A stretch of DNA of 42,410 nucleotides from Synergistaceae bacterium. Its GTDB lineage: Bacteria > Synergistota > Synergistia > Synergistales > Aminobacteriaceae. The notes under the pieces were generated by a model. It saw only the letters and a list, made by a program, of their open reading frames with translations. It had not been told where the DNA came from and searched no databases. Where the stretch lies: NCBI GenBank assembly GCA_017449135.1, contig JAFSKE010000001.1:1-42410 (forward strand). The letters are read 5' to 3'. Numbering within the stretch: position 1 is the stretch's first letter; the number at the start of each line of letters is the position of its first letter. Below are positions 27,902-35,726 of the stretch, piece after piece. Position numbers and translations under genes: made by a program.

Positions 27902-28102
27902 ATGGCAACATCAAGTATTTTTCATAACGTAATATTGAGAGAGCCTGAAGAAATCGAAGCGTTTATTAGAGCTGCTGAGGCTTCAGAGGCTGCTCCCTAC
28001 ATAAAACCGGAAGGCGCACCGACGTATAAAGTAACTACAGATCCGAACGAGATTCGAAGGTTATGGGAACTTCGCAGACAAAGCAGAGAGGCTAAACGAT
28101 GA
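27902..28102 (+). CDS. Small antitoxin-like protein
   Basis: A 66-aa ORF from ATG 27902 with GAGGAG about 9 nt upstream. The sequence MATSSIFHNVILREPEEIEA followed by TDPNEIRRLWELRRQSREAK resembles short antitoxins that precede GNAT-type toxins in gut Firmicutes; this is from memory. Its stop overlaps the next start by 4 bases (ATGA). The partner ORF is interrupted by the IS608-like insertion, so any toxin is now inactive while the antitoxin-like gene is intact. Confidence 0.6.
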   Translation: MATSSIFHNVILREPEEIEAFIRAAEASEAAPYIKPEGAPTYKVTTDPNEIRRLWELRRQSREAKR

Positions 28103-28230
28103 AAATTCAAACAATCAATATTCGTAATACATCACGAAAAAAACTTGAGCGTTTTGCAAGATTGGACAGAGCGACGGGCGATTATATGGCTTCAGCATTT
28201 CTAATAGCACAGTTCGGAAAAAATTACTTT

Positions 28231-28635
28231 ATGAGATATAAGTCAAATAATAATGTAGTTTATTCTTGTAAATATCATGTTGTGTGGTGTCCTAAGTACA
28301 GACGAAAAGTTCTTGTTCAGGGAGTTGATTTGAGGTTGAAAGAAATTATTTGTTCCATGTGTGATGAATTTCATGTTGAACTCATTGAACTTGAAATTAT
28401 GCCTGATCATGTTCATTTATTAGTTGATGTCGATCCTCAATTTGGCATTCATAAACTAATTAAAAACATCAAGGGCAGGTCATCGAGAATTTTGCGTCAG
28501 GAGTTCAAATTTTTAACAACAAAACTTCCTACTCTTTGGACAAACAGTTATTTTGTTTCGACAGTAGGCGGAGCTCCGTTAAAAATAGTGAAACAGTATA
28601 TAGAGAGCCAAAAAACATCTCAACGGCAAAAATGA
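28231..28635 (+). CDS. tnpA: TnpA, Y1 HUH transposase of IS608 type
   Basis: A 134-aa single-strand transposase. It starts MRYKSNNNVVYSCKYHVVWC, very like IS608 TnpA, has the HUH motif in MPDHVHLLVD (near residue 54) and the catalytic Tyr in IVKQYIESQ. Family length is 130-155 aa. I take ATG 28231; the upstream codons in this frame belong to the interrupted ORF. No SD of its own is visible, so expression may depend on upstream transcription. Its stop overlaps the tnpB start. Confidence 0.9.
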   Translation: MRYKSNNNVVYSCKYHVVWCPKYRRKVLVQGVDLRLKEIICSMCDEFHVELIELEIMPDHVHLLVDVDPQFGIHKLIKNIKGRSSRILRQEFKFLTTKLPTLWTNSYFVSTVGGAPLKIVKQYIESQKTSQRQK

Positions 28636-29771
28636 AAACATATTGCTTCAAGCTGTACAATTCAAAACGTAATCGAAAATTGAAAAGACAAATCAATGCA
28701 GCCGGATTAATTTATAATCACTGCATAGCTTTGCATAAACGTTATTATAAATTGTACGGAAAACATTTGAAAAAATATGATCTTGAAAAACATCTGACGA
28801 AATTAAAAAATTCAAAAAAATTTTCATACTTGCGAGAAATTGGTTCACAGGCAGTTCAAGATATAGCAGACAGAATAGAGCAAGCCTATAAGTTATTTTA
28901 TGAAAATCGCAAGAAAAAACGAAAATCTTCGCCGCCAAATTTCAAAAAAGTAAGAAAATATAAATCATTCACGCTAAAACAAGCAGGCTGGAAACTGAAT
29001 GAAGACTTAGGAATAATAAAAATTGGCCGTCAAAACTACAGGTATTTTCAATCGAGAAGAATCGAAGGAAAAATCAAAACTGTAACAATCAAACGAGACC
29101 CGATAGGAGACATATATATCTACATAGTAACAGATTTCCGAGAAGAACAAATCATGGGACGAACAGGTAAAAGCGTAGGCTATGATTTCGGATTGAAAAA
29201 ATTTTTAACAGCTAGTGACGGGAAAGATATAGAAAGCCCGCTGTTTTTCGTAAAAAATTCAAAATTGATTAAAAAGAAGAATAAAAATTTATCGAGAAAG
29301 CAGGAAAAATCTAACAATCGTAAAAAAGCCCGAATAGAACTTGCACGAGCTTATAAAAAGACAGCAAACCAAAGGAAAGATTTTCACTTCAAGACGGCAC
29401 TAAAAATATGTGAAGAATATGCAGTAGTGTGTCTTGAAGACTTAAACTTAGAGGAAATGAAAAAATTATACGGAAGGAAAGTTTCAGATTTAGGATTTTA
29501 TAGTTTTGTTCAAAAACTAAAATATGAAGCCATAAAATTTGGAACACGTATAATATTAATAGATCGTTGGTACGCTTCGAGGCAAATATGCAGTGAATGC
29601 GGGTACAAAAATTCTGAAGTAAAAAATTTGAGAATACGAAAGTGGGAGTGTCCTGAATGTGGAGCTAAGCACGATCGGGACAGAAATGCGTCGATAAATA
29701 TATTGAAGGTTGGGGCATCAACCCTTAGAGGAAACGAAGTAAGACCTGAGCAATCAGGCATTTGTTGTTGA
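28632..29771 (+). CDS. tnpB: TnpB RNA-guided nuclease of the IS608-like element
   Basis: A 379-aa OMEGA-type nuclease. RuvC residues are visible: Asp in VGYDFGLKKF, Glu in VCLEDLNL and Asp in HDRDRNASIN. The zinc finger has four Cys (CSECG and CPECG). The N-terminal MKTYCFKLYNSKRN matches IS605-family starts. ATG 28632 overlaps the tnpA stop (ATGA). The guide RNA scaffold should lie in the 3' end of the gene and the right-end hairpin; its guide would be read from the bases just after 29811. It appears intact and possibly active. Confidence 0.92.
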   Translation: MKTYCFKLYNSKRNRKLKRQINAAGLIYNHCIALHKRYYKLYGKHLKKYDLEKHLTKLKNSKKFSYLREIGSQAVQDIADRIEQAYKLFYENRKKKRKSSPPNFKKVRKYKSFTLKQAGWKLNEDLGIIKIGRQNYRYFQSRRIEGKIKTVTIKRDPIGDIYIYIVTDFREEQIMGRTGKSVGYDFGLKKFLTASDGKDIESPLFFVKNSKLIKKKNKNLSRKQEKSNNRKKARIELARAYKKTANQRKDFHFKTALKICEEYAVVCLEDLNLEEMKKLYGRKVSDLGFYSFVQKLKYEAIKFGTRIILIDRWYASRQICSECGYKNSEVKNLRIRKWECPECGAKHDRDRNASINILKVGASTLRGNEVRPEQSGICC

Positions 29772-29781
29772 TACTAGAATA

Positions 29782-29811
29782 CCCCGCCTTTAGGCGTGGG
29801 GAGTATGTCAA
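29782..29811 (+). ncRNA. Right-end hairpin of the IS608-like element (probable omegaRNA 3' end)
   Basis: CCCCGCC-ttta-GGCGTGGGG folds into a 7-bp stem with one bulged T, followed by AGTATGTCAA that ends at the TCAA cleavage site. In related elements this is the TnpA recognition hairpin and the end of the omegaRNA scaffold. Confidence 0.6.
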
Positions 29812-29967
29812 ATCAATGAAAATTTTCATAAATTCGGAGAACGTTTTTCAGACGAAGAAGAGCAAAAATATCTTCAATACATGAGATTTTTTTAGCGGAT
29901 AATTTTTGAAAAATCATATTTCGGAGAAAATAACAATTTAATGTATGACCCAAAAAAGTGCTAAGTA

Positions 29968-29976
29968 TGTTATAAT
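29968..29976 (+). promoter_or_regulatory. Extended -10 promoter of the XRE gene
   Basis: TGTTATAAT: a consensus -10 (TATAAT, 29971-29976) with an extended TG one base upstream. It lies about 22-27 bases before the SD of the XRE gene at 30013. No strong -35 is seen at 17 bases, as expected for extended -10 promoters. Confidence 0.6.
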
Positions 29977-30012
29977 GATTAAAATTTATTTTATATTAAA
30001 GGAGTTGTAAAT

Positions 30013-30249
30013 TTGGCACTAAAAGATGAAATTAAACGTAGACGTAACGAATTAAATCTCTCACAGGTAGAACTTGTAAGACTTGTTGGAGTGCCTAGAA
30101 CTAGTTTCCAAAAGTGGGAAACTGGAAAATGTCTGCCTGGCATAAAAGGTCTTATGAAGTTAGCTAAATTTTTCGGTGTAACTGAGACTGAGTTATTGCA
30201 CCCTAAAGGAGAGAGTAAGGAAAATGAGGACAGTAAAAATGTCTTATAA
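30013..30249 (+). CDS. XRE-family HTH regulator upstream of the replication gene
   Basis: A 78-aa single-domain HTH protein: KRRRNELNLSQVELVRLVGV, then PRTSFQKWETGKCLPGI and KLAKFFGVTETELL. The start is TTG at 30013 with AAAGGAG about 8 nt upstream and an extended -10 promoter at 29968. The C-terminal tail is acidic. It lies 270 bases upstream of the replication protein and is a good candidate for copy or expression control. No bound site is assigned. Confidence 0.85.
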   Translation: MALKDEIKRRRNELNLSQVELVRLVGVPRTSFQKWETGKCLPGIKGLMKLAKFFGVTETELLHPKGESKENEDSKNVL

Positions 30250-30519
30250 AAATCAAATTGCCCCAGTCTCACAAACTAGGGCGGGTTGTAACAATAATTT
30301 TTTCTTGATCCATCTGTTGAGATGGGTAACGCATTCTTATTGCGTTAAATTTATGACATGTTATCATAAATCATAAATATCTCTTAACAAAACGGGATTA
30401 ATTTTATCATAAATTCCGTTCAAAGGCATCAAGAGAAAATGAGAAATATTTAGAAATATTGTACCCGATTGCCAGACTAGGTAAAAAATAAAAATTCCTT
30501 AAAAAGGAGGCGAAAAAGA
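30250..30519 (+). other. Structured, repeat-bearing leader of the replication gene; candidate origin
   Basis: A 270-base non-coding stretch. Hairpins can form at 30260-30282 (GCCC/GGGC with one mismatch), 30310-30325 (CCATCT-GTTG-AGATGG), 30327-30347 (TAACGCA/TGCGTTA) and 30391-30420 (AACGGGA/TTCCGTT, one G-T pair). ATCATAAAT occurs three times. A strong AAAAAGGAGG lies 10-15 bases before the replication start. The layout is consistent with an iteron origin or a regulated leader, but no function is proven. Confidence 0.45.
30363..30414 (+). repeat. Three ATCATAAAT direct repeats (iteron-like)
   Basis: ATCATAAAT at 30363-30371, 30370-30378 (overlapping by 2 bases) and 30406-30414. They lie in the AT-rich leader of the replication protein. 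With only 9 bases each in AT-rich DNA, chance is not excluded. Confidence 0.4.
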
Positions 30520-33500
30520 GTGAAAGAATTTGAATACGAAGACAAACGAGAACTAAAAAATAATGATGAACAGCATCATTATAATTATTCGTTTGCTTTG
30601 AATCACTCTGAAAATACCTCCGAGAAAAAAGGATTAGTTTTCGTTACTTATGTCGCTTCATGGAGCGAATTTAATAATGAAACATTTGAAGAAATTTGTT
30701 TTGAGCAAGAAAAACATGAATGGAATGAAGCAGGCTCAGAAATTAAAACAAGATTAAAATATTTGAGAGATAATGCAGAATGCGGTGGATACAGCCTTTA
30801 TGATTGCAAAGTTTCATTAGCCGAATACGCCGAGCCAGAATTAGAAGAAAAAAATATAATTTCGATAAAATCATTAGTTTTACGTATTTTTCATAATTAT
30901 TATTTCAGCCAAGAAGAAGCTGTCGAGAGAATTTTAGAACATTGTAGCAATAAAAATCTTCCTGTACCGAACGAAATAATTTGTGTTGTAAATGGTTACT
31001 ATGTTAAATGGAATTTTATAAATGGGTTTAAGGGAAGTGAAATAGAATTATGGAAATTTATTCAAAAGAAGTTACATGAAAAATTTGGAAAAATAAATTC
31101 GGACACTTCAGAATGCCTGAATGCAACAGCAATGATCCCTGTACCGGGATTTACTAACAGCAATTATATTGTTCCTTTTGATTTATGCGAAAAAACTACT
31201 TTAGTTTATGGTAATGATGAACTTTATGTTTCACTGAATGAATTTGTTTCAAAACTTTCTTTGAGTATTTCTGAAATTGCCGAATATCAAAAAATAAAAG
31301 AAACTTCTCCGTCATATGTTAAAATTGTAGCAATTTATAAAATTTATAATTTTAATTTTAATAAAAAAGGACGGAGAACAATTAGAATTATAACGGCTAA
31401 GATTATAGCACAGAATGAAGTAAAAAGAATAAGGGGGGGAGACATTGAAGAAAGAGCAAGAAATTGGCTTGATAATCTTGCATGTGCTATAAACGATGAA
31501 AATTGTTCGTGTGAGGAATACAGATATTATCAGTGCAAAACGGCAGGAAAAATTAAGAAAAATTATAAATGGCTTGAAATAAACGGAAGGGGATTATTAC
31601 CAAAATTTGACGGAGAATCAGACAGTTGGATTTCAGCGGCAAAATATTATTCGAGATTCAGACGCAAGGGCAATGTAGCTTCAATTAACTGTAATTTCCT
31701 GATTATTAACTGGAAGAAATCAACTCTTGAATTTACGCCTACACCTGAACAGGGCAAAGAGCTTGTATTATCACGCTGTCATGAACTTGGACTTCCTGAA
31801 CCTGAAATAATTTCGACTCCTGATGGTCTTGAAATAAAATGGTTCTGGAACGACCGAATGACAAAAATTTTGTACAAGCATGACCTGTTTAATTCAAAAT
31901 TCAATAACGACTGGGACAGAATCCAGAAGAAACTTTATGAAAGATTCTGGTATCTTGGAGCCGATCCGAAAAAATTATGTGTAACAGTAATGTTTAGAAT
32001 ACCCGGCTCAAAGGATACACGAAAAACGTTAAAGAAGTCGGCAGACAGAATAATTCGTGAAATTCACAAAGGTGAAACGGTTGAATCATACAGAAATATT
32101 CAACGGGTACTCGGAATCCCTGAAACACGTTGCGAGGAACGCACTGAAATTTTCGATGAAATTGAAAATCAGAAGTGGGAAAGATTTAGCTTAGATAATT
32201 CTGAACTTGCGAAAGACTGGGAGGCAGACGTTCTAAGGATTCACCCGTCAAGTAAAAATTGGGTTTGCTTCGGATTCATAGATGAAAATCGGAAATGGAA
32301 TAATCGTTGGGTACAGGCATTTGAACTCCGTAAAAATTTACTGAAATTTATTCACAAGCCTGAATTTAGTTTGTGCGATTTTTATGTCTCACAGGGGGAA
32401 TTTTTCAGCCGAAACAACAGGACAGTAAATAATTTTGCTTCAATTAACGTAAGTTTTGTTGACTTAGATTACAAAATTCTTGTAATTTACAGGCCGGAAA
32501 TAATAGAAAATCCGAGTCCCGAAGAATGGGAAAAACTTGTTAAAGCTCACTGTGAAAAATTTGAAATCCCTTTACCGAATGACGTAGTATTTTCTGGCGG
32601 AGGCGTTCACCTGAAATGGATTTATGATGAACCGATTTCAAGGTCAGAACTTGAATTATGGAAGTACGCTCAAAATTTATTGCTCTCACAGTTTAAGACG
32701 CTTGGAGCCGACCCTGCAAGTTCAGATGCGGCACGAGTTTTAAGACTTGTAGGTACTGAAAATCACAAGAATAGCGAAATAATTAAAGAGAGGACAGTTC
32801 ATGTAATTGACCGTGAATTTTTCTCAGGTATAAAAATTTCATTGAGTGAACTTGTTGAAGTATTAGAAAAATCACGTCCAGAAAATCCTGAAGAAATTAA
32901 TTCTGTAAAATCCGAATGGCAGAAAACATTATCGCAACTTTCAATTAAAGAAGCAAAGATGTTCCGCCCAAATTCTGCGGTTAAGGCTGATTATGATTCT
33001 GAAAATTACAGACTTGCAGATAATTATTACTGGCTTGAAAATACGTTGCGTCATCATAAATTACATGCGACGTATCTTGCAGCAGAAATTTCAGGAGTCA
33101 GAAAATGGATTGAGACGTACCAACTTCATAATACCCTGAAATTACTTTACGGAACGCCGAATTTGAAAATTTCATTATCTGAACTAAAAGAACAGGAAAT
33201 TTCAGAGAAAAGGGAAGCAATCGAGTGGATTCCGTGTAATTACGTCATGCTGTCCCATTGTCCCGGAGATACGTTTGAGGAACAGAAAAAAAATATTTTT
33301 AATCGTTGTCATGAATATCGTGGAGTAGGTTTCCAAGAACCGAACCAGATAATTAAAATCGGTAATACGCTGCTTGTCGAATGGACTTATCAATCAATTC
33401 TGACAGGGCGGGCGTTATCAAGGTGGCAGGTTACTCAGGAATTTATTTGCCGCCATTTTTCAGATTGGGGAGCGATGGACGATTCAGAATACTTGAAAGC

Positions 33501-34566
33501 TACAGCGTTATTACCAGTACCGGGCTTTGAGTACGACGGAGAAATAGCAAGACTTGAGTACAGTGAATTAACGAAACGCTACACATTTAACCGACTTGCA
33601 AAAGCGGTATTGCCCTACTCGCAGAAAGAAGCGAAAGAAGGAAAAGAGAAAAACGCGGCGGAGAAGGCAAAACATGAATTAGTCCGTAAGATAGCATTTC
33701 CTGAAGAAGTGAGCAAAAAATTTCAGAAAGCTCCGAATAATTCAATGAGGAAATTCAACGGAGATTTTCAGACGATGGCTCTCATGCGTTTTGCAGACAT
33801 AGTAAAATTCCTTGAACTTCAGAAGTTAGAGAACGGCGAAATTCCGCAGAATACGAGAGAATTATGTTGTTTCTGGGCGTTAGTATTTGCGAAACAGGCT
33901 GGACTCATAACGACGTATGAAGAATTTAAGACGAAGGCAGAGGAGTTAATAAGATTCTGCGGGCTTCAATTTTCGACAGAATGCACGGTTAAAACGCTTG
34001 AAACAGCGTACACAAAAAATTATTCAGCGACAACAGCATTTTTGATAAGCAGACTTCAAATCACGCCTGAATACCAGAAACATATGAAAGTGTTGCTAAT
34101 CGGAGTTCGTGCGACTGCAAGAAAACATCAACCACGTGAGGAATGGCTTGTAGAACACACTCAAGAGAGAGAAAAGCCTTGGGAGAAATTAGGAATCTGT
34201 CGAGCGACATATTTTAACTGGAAAAAAGTTGGGAAATTACCTGCTCAAATTGAAAAAGAAAATGATTCAGTTATTTCTGATTCAATTTTAGAATTTGAGT
34301 CTGGAATCCCGAAAAATAATTTAGACTGGTGTATATATATTATGAGCGCTCTCTTGATCGCTCTTTGTATTCATCATTTGTATTTATTATTAATTCTTCG
34401 GAAAAAGTTATATCGTTGCGCGTTTTTAAGTTTTTCTTTTAATTATTTTTCTTGTCTTTTGTTTAGGGTGTTGAGTTCTTGTCGTTTGGTATTTGAGGAT
34501 TTCCCATTCCTTAAACGGAGAAGAGGAAGAGGGAAACGTAAGCGTAAACGTAGGAGGTTATGTTAA
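30520..34566 (+). CDS. Replication/primase protein with four diverged primase-like units
   Basis: A 1348-aa protein. Four related blocks start near residues 113, 386, 640 and 899 (period 255-273). Each has the pattern: short strand, (P/C)-rich cue, CH(E/N)..., LP(E/V)P(N/E), (G/N)xxxxKW or VEW, W-k--Q..L...F, G(A/K), then (R/A)(L/I/M)(V/I)PG or similar. Only the third has the archaeo-eukaryotic-primase signature: FVDLDYK (DxD), SGGGVHLKW, and SSDAARVLRLVGTENHK, very like plasmid replication primases of Firmicutes. The other three lack the DxD and Asp-Arg residues. A C-terminal helical domain with a candidate HTH (LGICRATYFNWKKVGKLP) lies near residues 1225-1250. The last 80 residues look unlike the rest (hydrophobic, then very basic). 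Confidence 0.75.
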   Translation: MKEFEYEDKRELKNNDEQHHYNYSFALNHSENTSEKKGLVFVTYVASWSEFNNETFEEICFEQEKHEWNEAGSEIKTRLKYLRDNAECGGYSLYDCKVSLAEYAEPELEEKNIISIKSLVLRIFHNYYFSQEEAVERILEHCSNKNLPVPNEIICVVNGYYVKWNFINGFKGSEIELWKFIQKKLHEKFGKINSDTSECLNATAMIPVPGFTNSNYIVPFDLCEKTTLVYGNDELYVSLNEFVSKLSLSISEIAEYQKIKETSPSYVKIVAIYKIYNFNFNKKGRRTIRIITAKIIAQNEVKRIRGGDIEERARNWLDNLACAINDENCSCEEYRYYQCKTAGKIKKNYKWLEINGRGLLPKFDGESDSWISAAKYYSRFRRKGNVASINCNFLIINWKKSTLEFTPTPEQGKELVLSRCHELGLPEPEIISTPDGLEIKWFWNDRMTKILYKHDLFNSKFNNDWDRIQKKLYERFWYLGADPKKLCVTVMFRIPGSKDTRKTLKKSADRIIREIHKGETVESYRNIQRVLGIPETRCEERTEIFDEIENQKWERFSLDNSELAKDWEADVLRIHPSSKNWVCFGFIDENRKWNNRWVQAFELRKNLLKFIHKPEFSLCDFYVSQGEFFSRNNRTVNNFASINVSFVDLDYKILVIYRPEIIENPSPEEWEKLVKAHCEKFEIPLPNDVVFSGGGVHLKWIYDEPISRSELELWKYAQNLLLSQFKTLGADPASSDAARVLRLVGTENHKNSEIIKERTVHVIDREFFSGIKISLSELVEVLEKSRPENPEEINSVKSEWQKTLSQLSIKEAKMFRPNSAVKADYDSENYRLADNYYWLENTLRHHKLHATYLAAEISGVRKWIETYQLHNTLKLLYGTPNLKISLSELKEQEISEKREAIEWIPCNYVMLSHCPGDTFEEQKKNIFNRCHEYRGVGFQEPNQIIKIGNTLLVEWTYQSILTGRALSRWQVTQEFICRHFSDWGAMDDSEYLKATALLPVPGFEYDGEIARLEYSELTKRYTFNRLAKAVLPYSQKEAKEGKEKNAAEKAKHELVRKIAFPEEVSKKFQKAPNNSMRKFNGDFQTMALMRFADIVKFLELQKLENGEIPQNTRELCCFWALVFAKQAGLITTYEEFKTKAEELIRFCGLQFSTECTVKTLETAYTKNYSATTAFLISRLQITPEYQKHMKVLLIGVRATARKHQPREEWLVEHTQEREKPWEKLGICRATYFNWKKVGKLPAQIEKENDSVISDSILEFESGIPKNNLDWCIYIMSALLIALCIHHLYLLLILRKKLYRCAFLSFSFNYFSCLLFRVLSSCRLVFEDFPFLKRRRGRGKRKRKRRRLC

Positions 34567-34571
34567 GTATG

Positions 34572-35150
34572 TTAAGGAGATTTTGATTTTTGTTTTGCTT
34601 TAGCTCTTCCGAGTGTTGCTCGACTAATTCCAGTCATGGCGGTAACCTGTTTATATGAATGAGTTTGGAGCAGCTCTAAAGCATGATTAATTTGCGTTCT
34701 TGAAAATTTTTTCGGACGGCCGTCATGAAAGTCAGGATTTTGTTTTGCTATTGTTTTGCCTTCTTGAGTTCTTTGGATAATCATGTCGCGTTCAAATTCG
34801 GAAAATGACAGCATGATATTTCGGATTAGTTTTCCTGTGGGTGAGTTGTCAATGATTCCCATGTTAAGAACGTCAATAATTATGCCTTTGTCGTTAAGGT
34901 TTTCGAGAAGCTGAATGCCTTGAATGAGACTGCGGGCAATTCTATCGAGCTTCGTAATAATTAAGGTGTCGCCGGATTGAATTATTTTCAAAAGTTTATC
35001 AAGTTCAGGACGATTATTTTTTGAACCGCTGAAAACGTCCGAGAAAATTTTTTCTGCACCAGCTTCACGAAGAGCGTTAATCTGAACTTCAAGAGAATTG
35101 CCATCACGTGCTTGACCGTTGGTGCTTACACGAGCGTAACCGAAAATCAA
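34572..35150 (-). CDS. Small serine resolvase/invertase
   Basis: A 192-aa resolvase-type recombinase. The catalytic Ser is in [20 protein letters not shown] and the conserved Arg region is [11 protein letters not shown]; a C-terminal HTH follows ([20 protein letters not shown]). I choose TTG 35150 with GGAGGCG 7 nt upstream; the frame is open to 35228, but the extra residues are hydrophobic and not part of the family. It likely resolves cointegrates or element dimers. It converges on the replication gene with only 5 bases between the stops. Confidence 0.9.
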   Translation of the reverse strand: MIFGYARVSTNGQARDGNSLEVQINALREAGAEKIFSDVFSGSKNNRPELDKLLKIIQSGDTLIITKLDRIARSLIQGIQLLENLNDKGIIIDVLNMGIIDNSPTGKLIRNIMLSFSEFERDMIIQRTQEGKTIAKQNPDFHDGRPKKFSRTQINHALELLQTHSYKQVTAMTGISRATLGRAKAKQKSKSP

Positions 35151-35226
35151 AAAAATCGCCTCCAAAATGAGCAAAAGAATTGAGTAAACATAATTGAATA
35201 TTATACGGCAAAAAAGAAAAAAGCTC

Positions 35227-35310
35227 AAAAGTGGTCACTTTTAATCCTCTTATTTCAACTTATATGTTCAGCTTGAAATAATGACACTAAAAATTTATTG
35301 CAATTTCAAG
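35227..35310. promoter_or_regulatory. Res-like cluster of inverted repeats upstream of the resolvase
   Basis: AAAAGTG-gt-CACTTTT (35227-35242), then TTTCAA (35253-35258), CTTGAAAT (35272-35279) and ATTTCAAG (35303-35310). The last two form an 8-bp inverted pair. Several subsites in about 85 bases beside a resolvase gene resemble a res site. Confidence 0.35.
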
Positions 35311-35349
35311 TTAAGCCGACAATGAAGTTTTATTGTAAATTTTATGATA

Positions 35350-35375
35350 AAATATTAACTAATTAGTTAATATTT
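35350..35375. promoter_or_regulatory. 26-bp perfect palindrome, probable HigA operator
   Basis: The dyad is centred on ACTAA/TTAGT and reads AAATATTAACTAA on the left arm with its exact complement on the right. It ends 12 bases before the higB start. HigA antitoxins repress their own promoter by binding a palindrome there. Confidence 0.7.
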
Positions 35376-35387
35376 GGCGGTGTTTTT

Positions 35388-35726
35388 TTGATAATAAAGT
35401 ACGCAAATAAACGTATGGAAAAGTATTTTAGCGATTACAGCGAAATGAAGAAAAAAATTCCTGCTGAATGGGTAAGGAATATCAAAAAGCATATTGACAG
35501 AATGAAAGCTGCTGAAACGTTCGGCGATTTTCTTTCGTTAGGACTGGGGCATCCTGAACCGCTTAAAGGGCAAGAGGCAGGAAAATATTCTATTCATGTT
35601 ACAGGAAATGTAAGGCTGATAGTGAAACCTTATGATAACGGCAAAGCTGTGATTATTTGTGAAGAAATTATAATGGAAGGAGTAGTTGATTATCATGGTG
35701 GCAAACAAACATGGTATATCTCCTGA
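35388..35726 (+). CDS. higB: HigB-type RelE-family toxin
   Basis: A 112-aa mRNA-interferase-type toxin of the RelE/HigB fold: central GLGHPEPLKGQEAGKYSIHV and NVRLIVKPYD, ending EGVVDYHGGKQ. The start is TTG 35388 with a weak GGCGGTG upstream; translation could also depend on higA. The end overlaps the antitoxin start by 32 bases. Toxin upstream of antitoxin is the HigBA order. Family recognised from pattern; no catalytic test possible here. Confidence 0.8.
   Translation: MIIKYANKRMEKYFSDYSEMKKKIPAEWVRNIKKHIDRMKAAETFGDFLSLGLGHPEPLKGQEAGKYSIHVTGNVRLIVKPYDNGKAVIICEEIIMEGVVDYHGGKQTWYIS

Larger units (their letters stand above)
28228..29811 (+). mobile_element. IS608-like IS200/IS605 element with tnpA and tnpB
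   Basis: About 1584 bases. The left flank is TTAC (28224-28227) and the right end stops in TCAA (29808-29811), the cleavage tetranucleotides known for IS608. The right end carries a hairpin at 29782-29800. tnpA and tnpB overlap and run in the same direction. The left boundary is odd: tnpA starts only 3 bases after the TTAC, leaving no room for the usual left-end hairpin, so the left end may be truncated or lie inside the tnpA coding region. Confidence 0.75.
28099..29895 (+). pseudogene. Small toxin-like ORF split by an IS200/IS605 element
   Basis: The first part is 28099-28227 (MKIQTINIRNTSRKKLERFA, then ASAFLIAQFGKNY), and the second part is 29812-29895 (INENFHKFGERFSDEEEQKY then LQYMRFF and TAG). 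When the IS (28228-29811) is removed, the two halves join in frame and give a 70-codon ORF. The ends resemble the start and the end of short GNAT-like toxins, but the central acetyl-CoA-binding part expected for a 110-residue toxin is missing, so an earlier deletion is possible. It pairs with the antitoxin-like gene upstream. Confidence 0.6.

Noticed and set aside
28536..28634. Upstream extension of tnpB from 28536
   Set aside because: The extra residues overlap tnpA and do not match TnpB starts; ATG 28632 begins with the family-typical MKTYCFKLYN and overlaps the tnpA stop.
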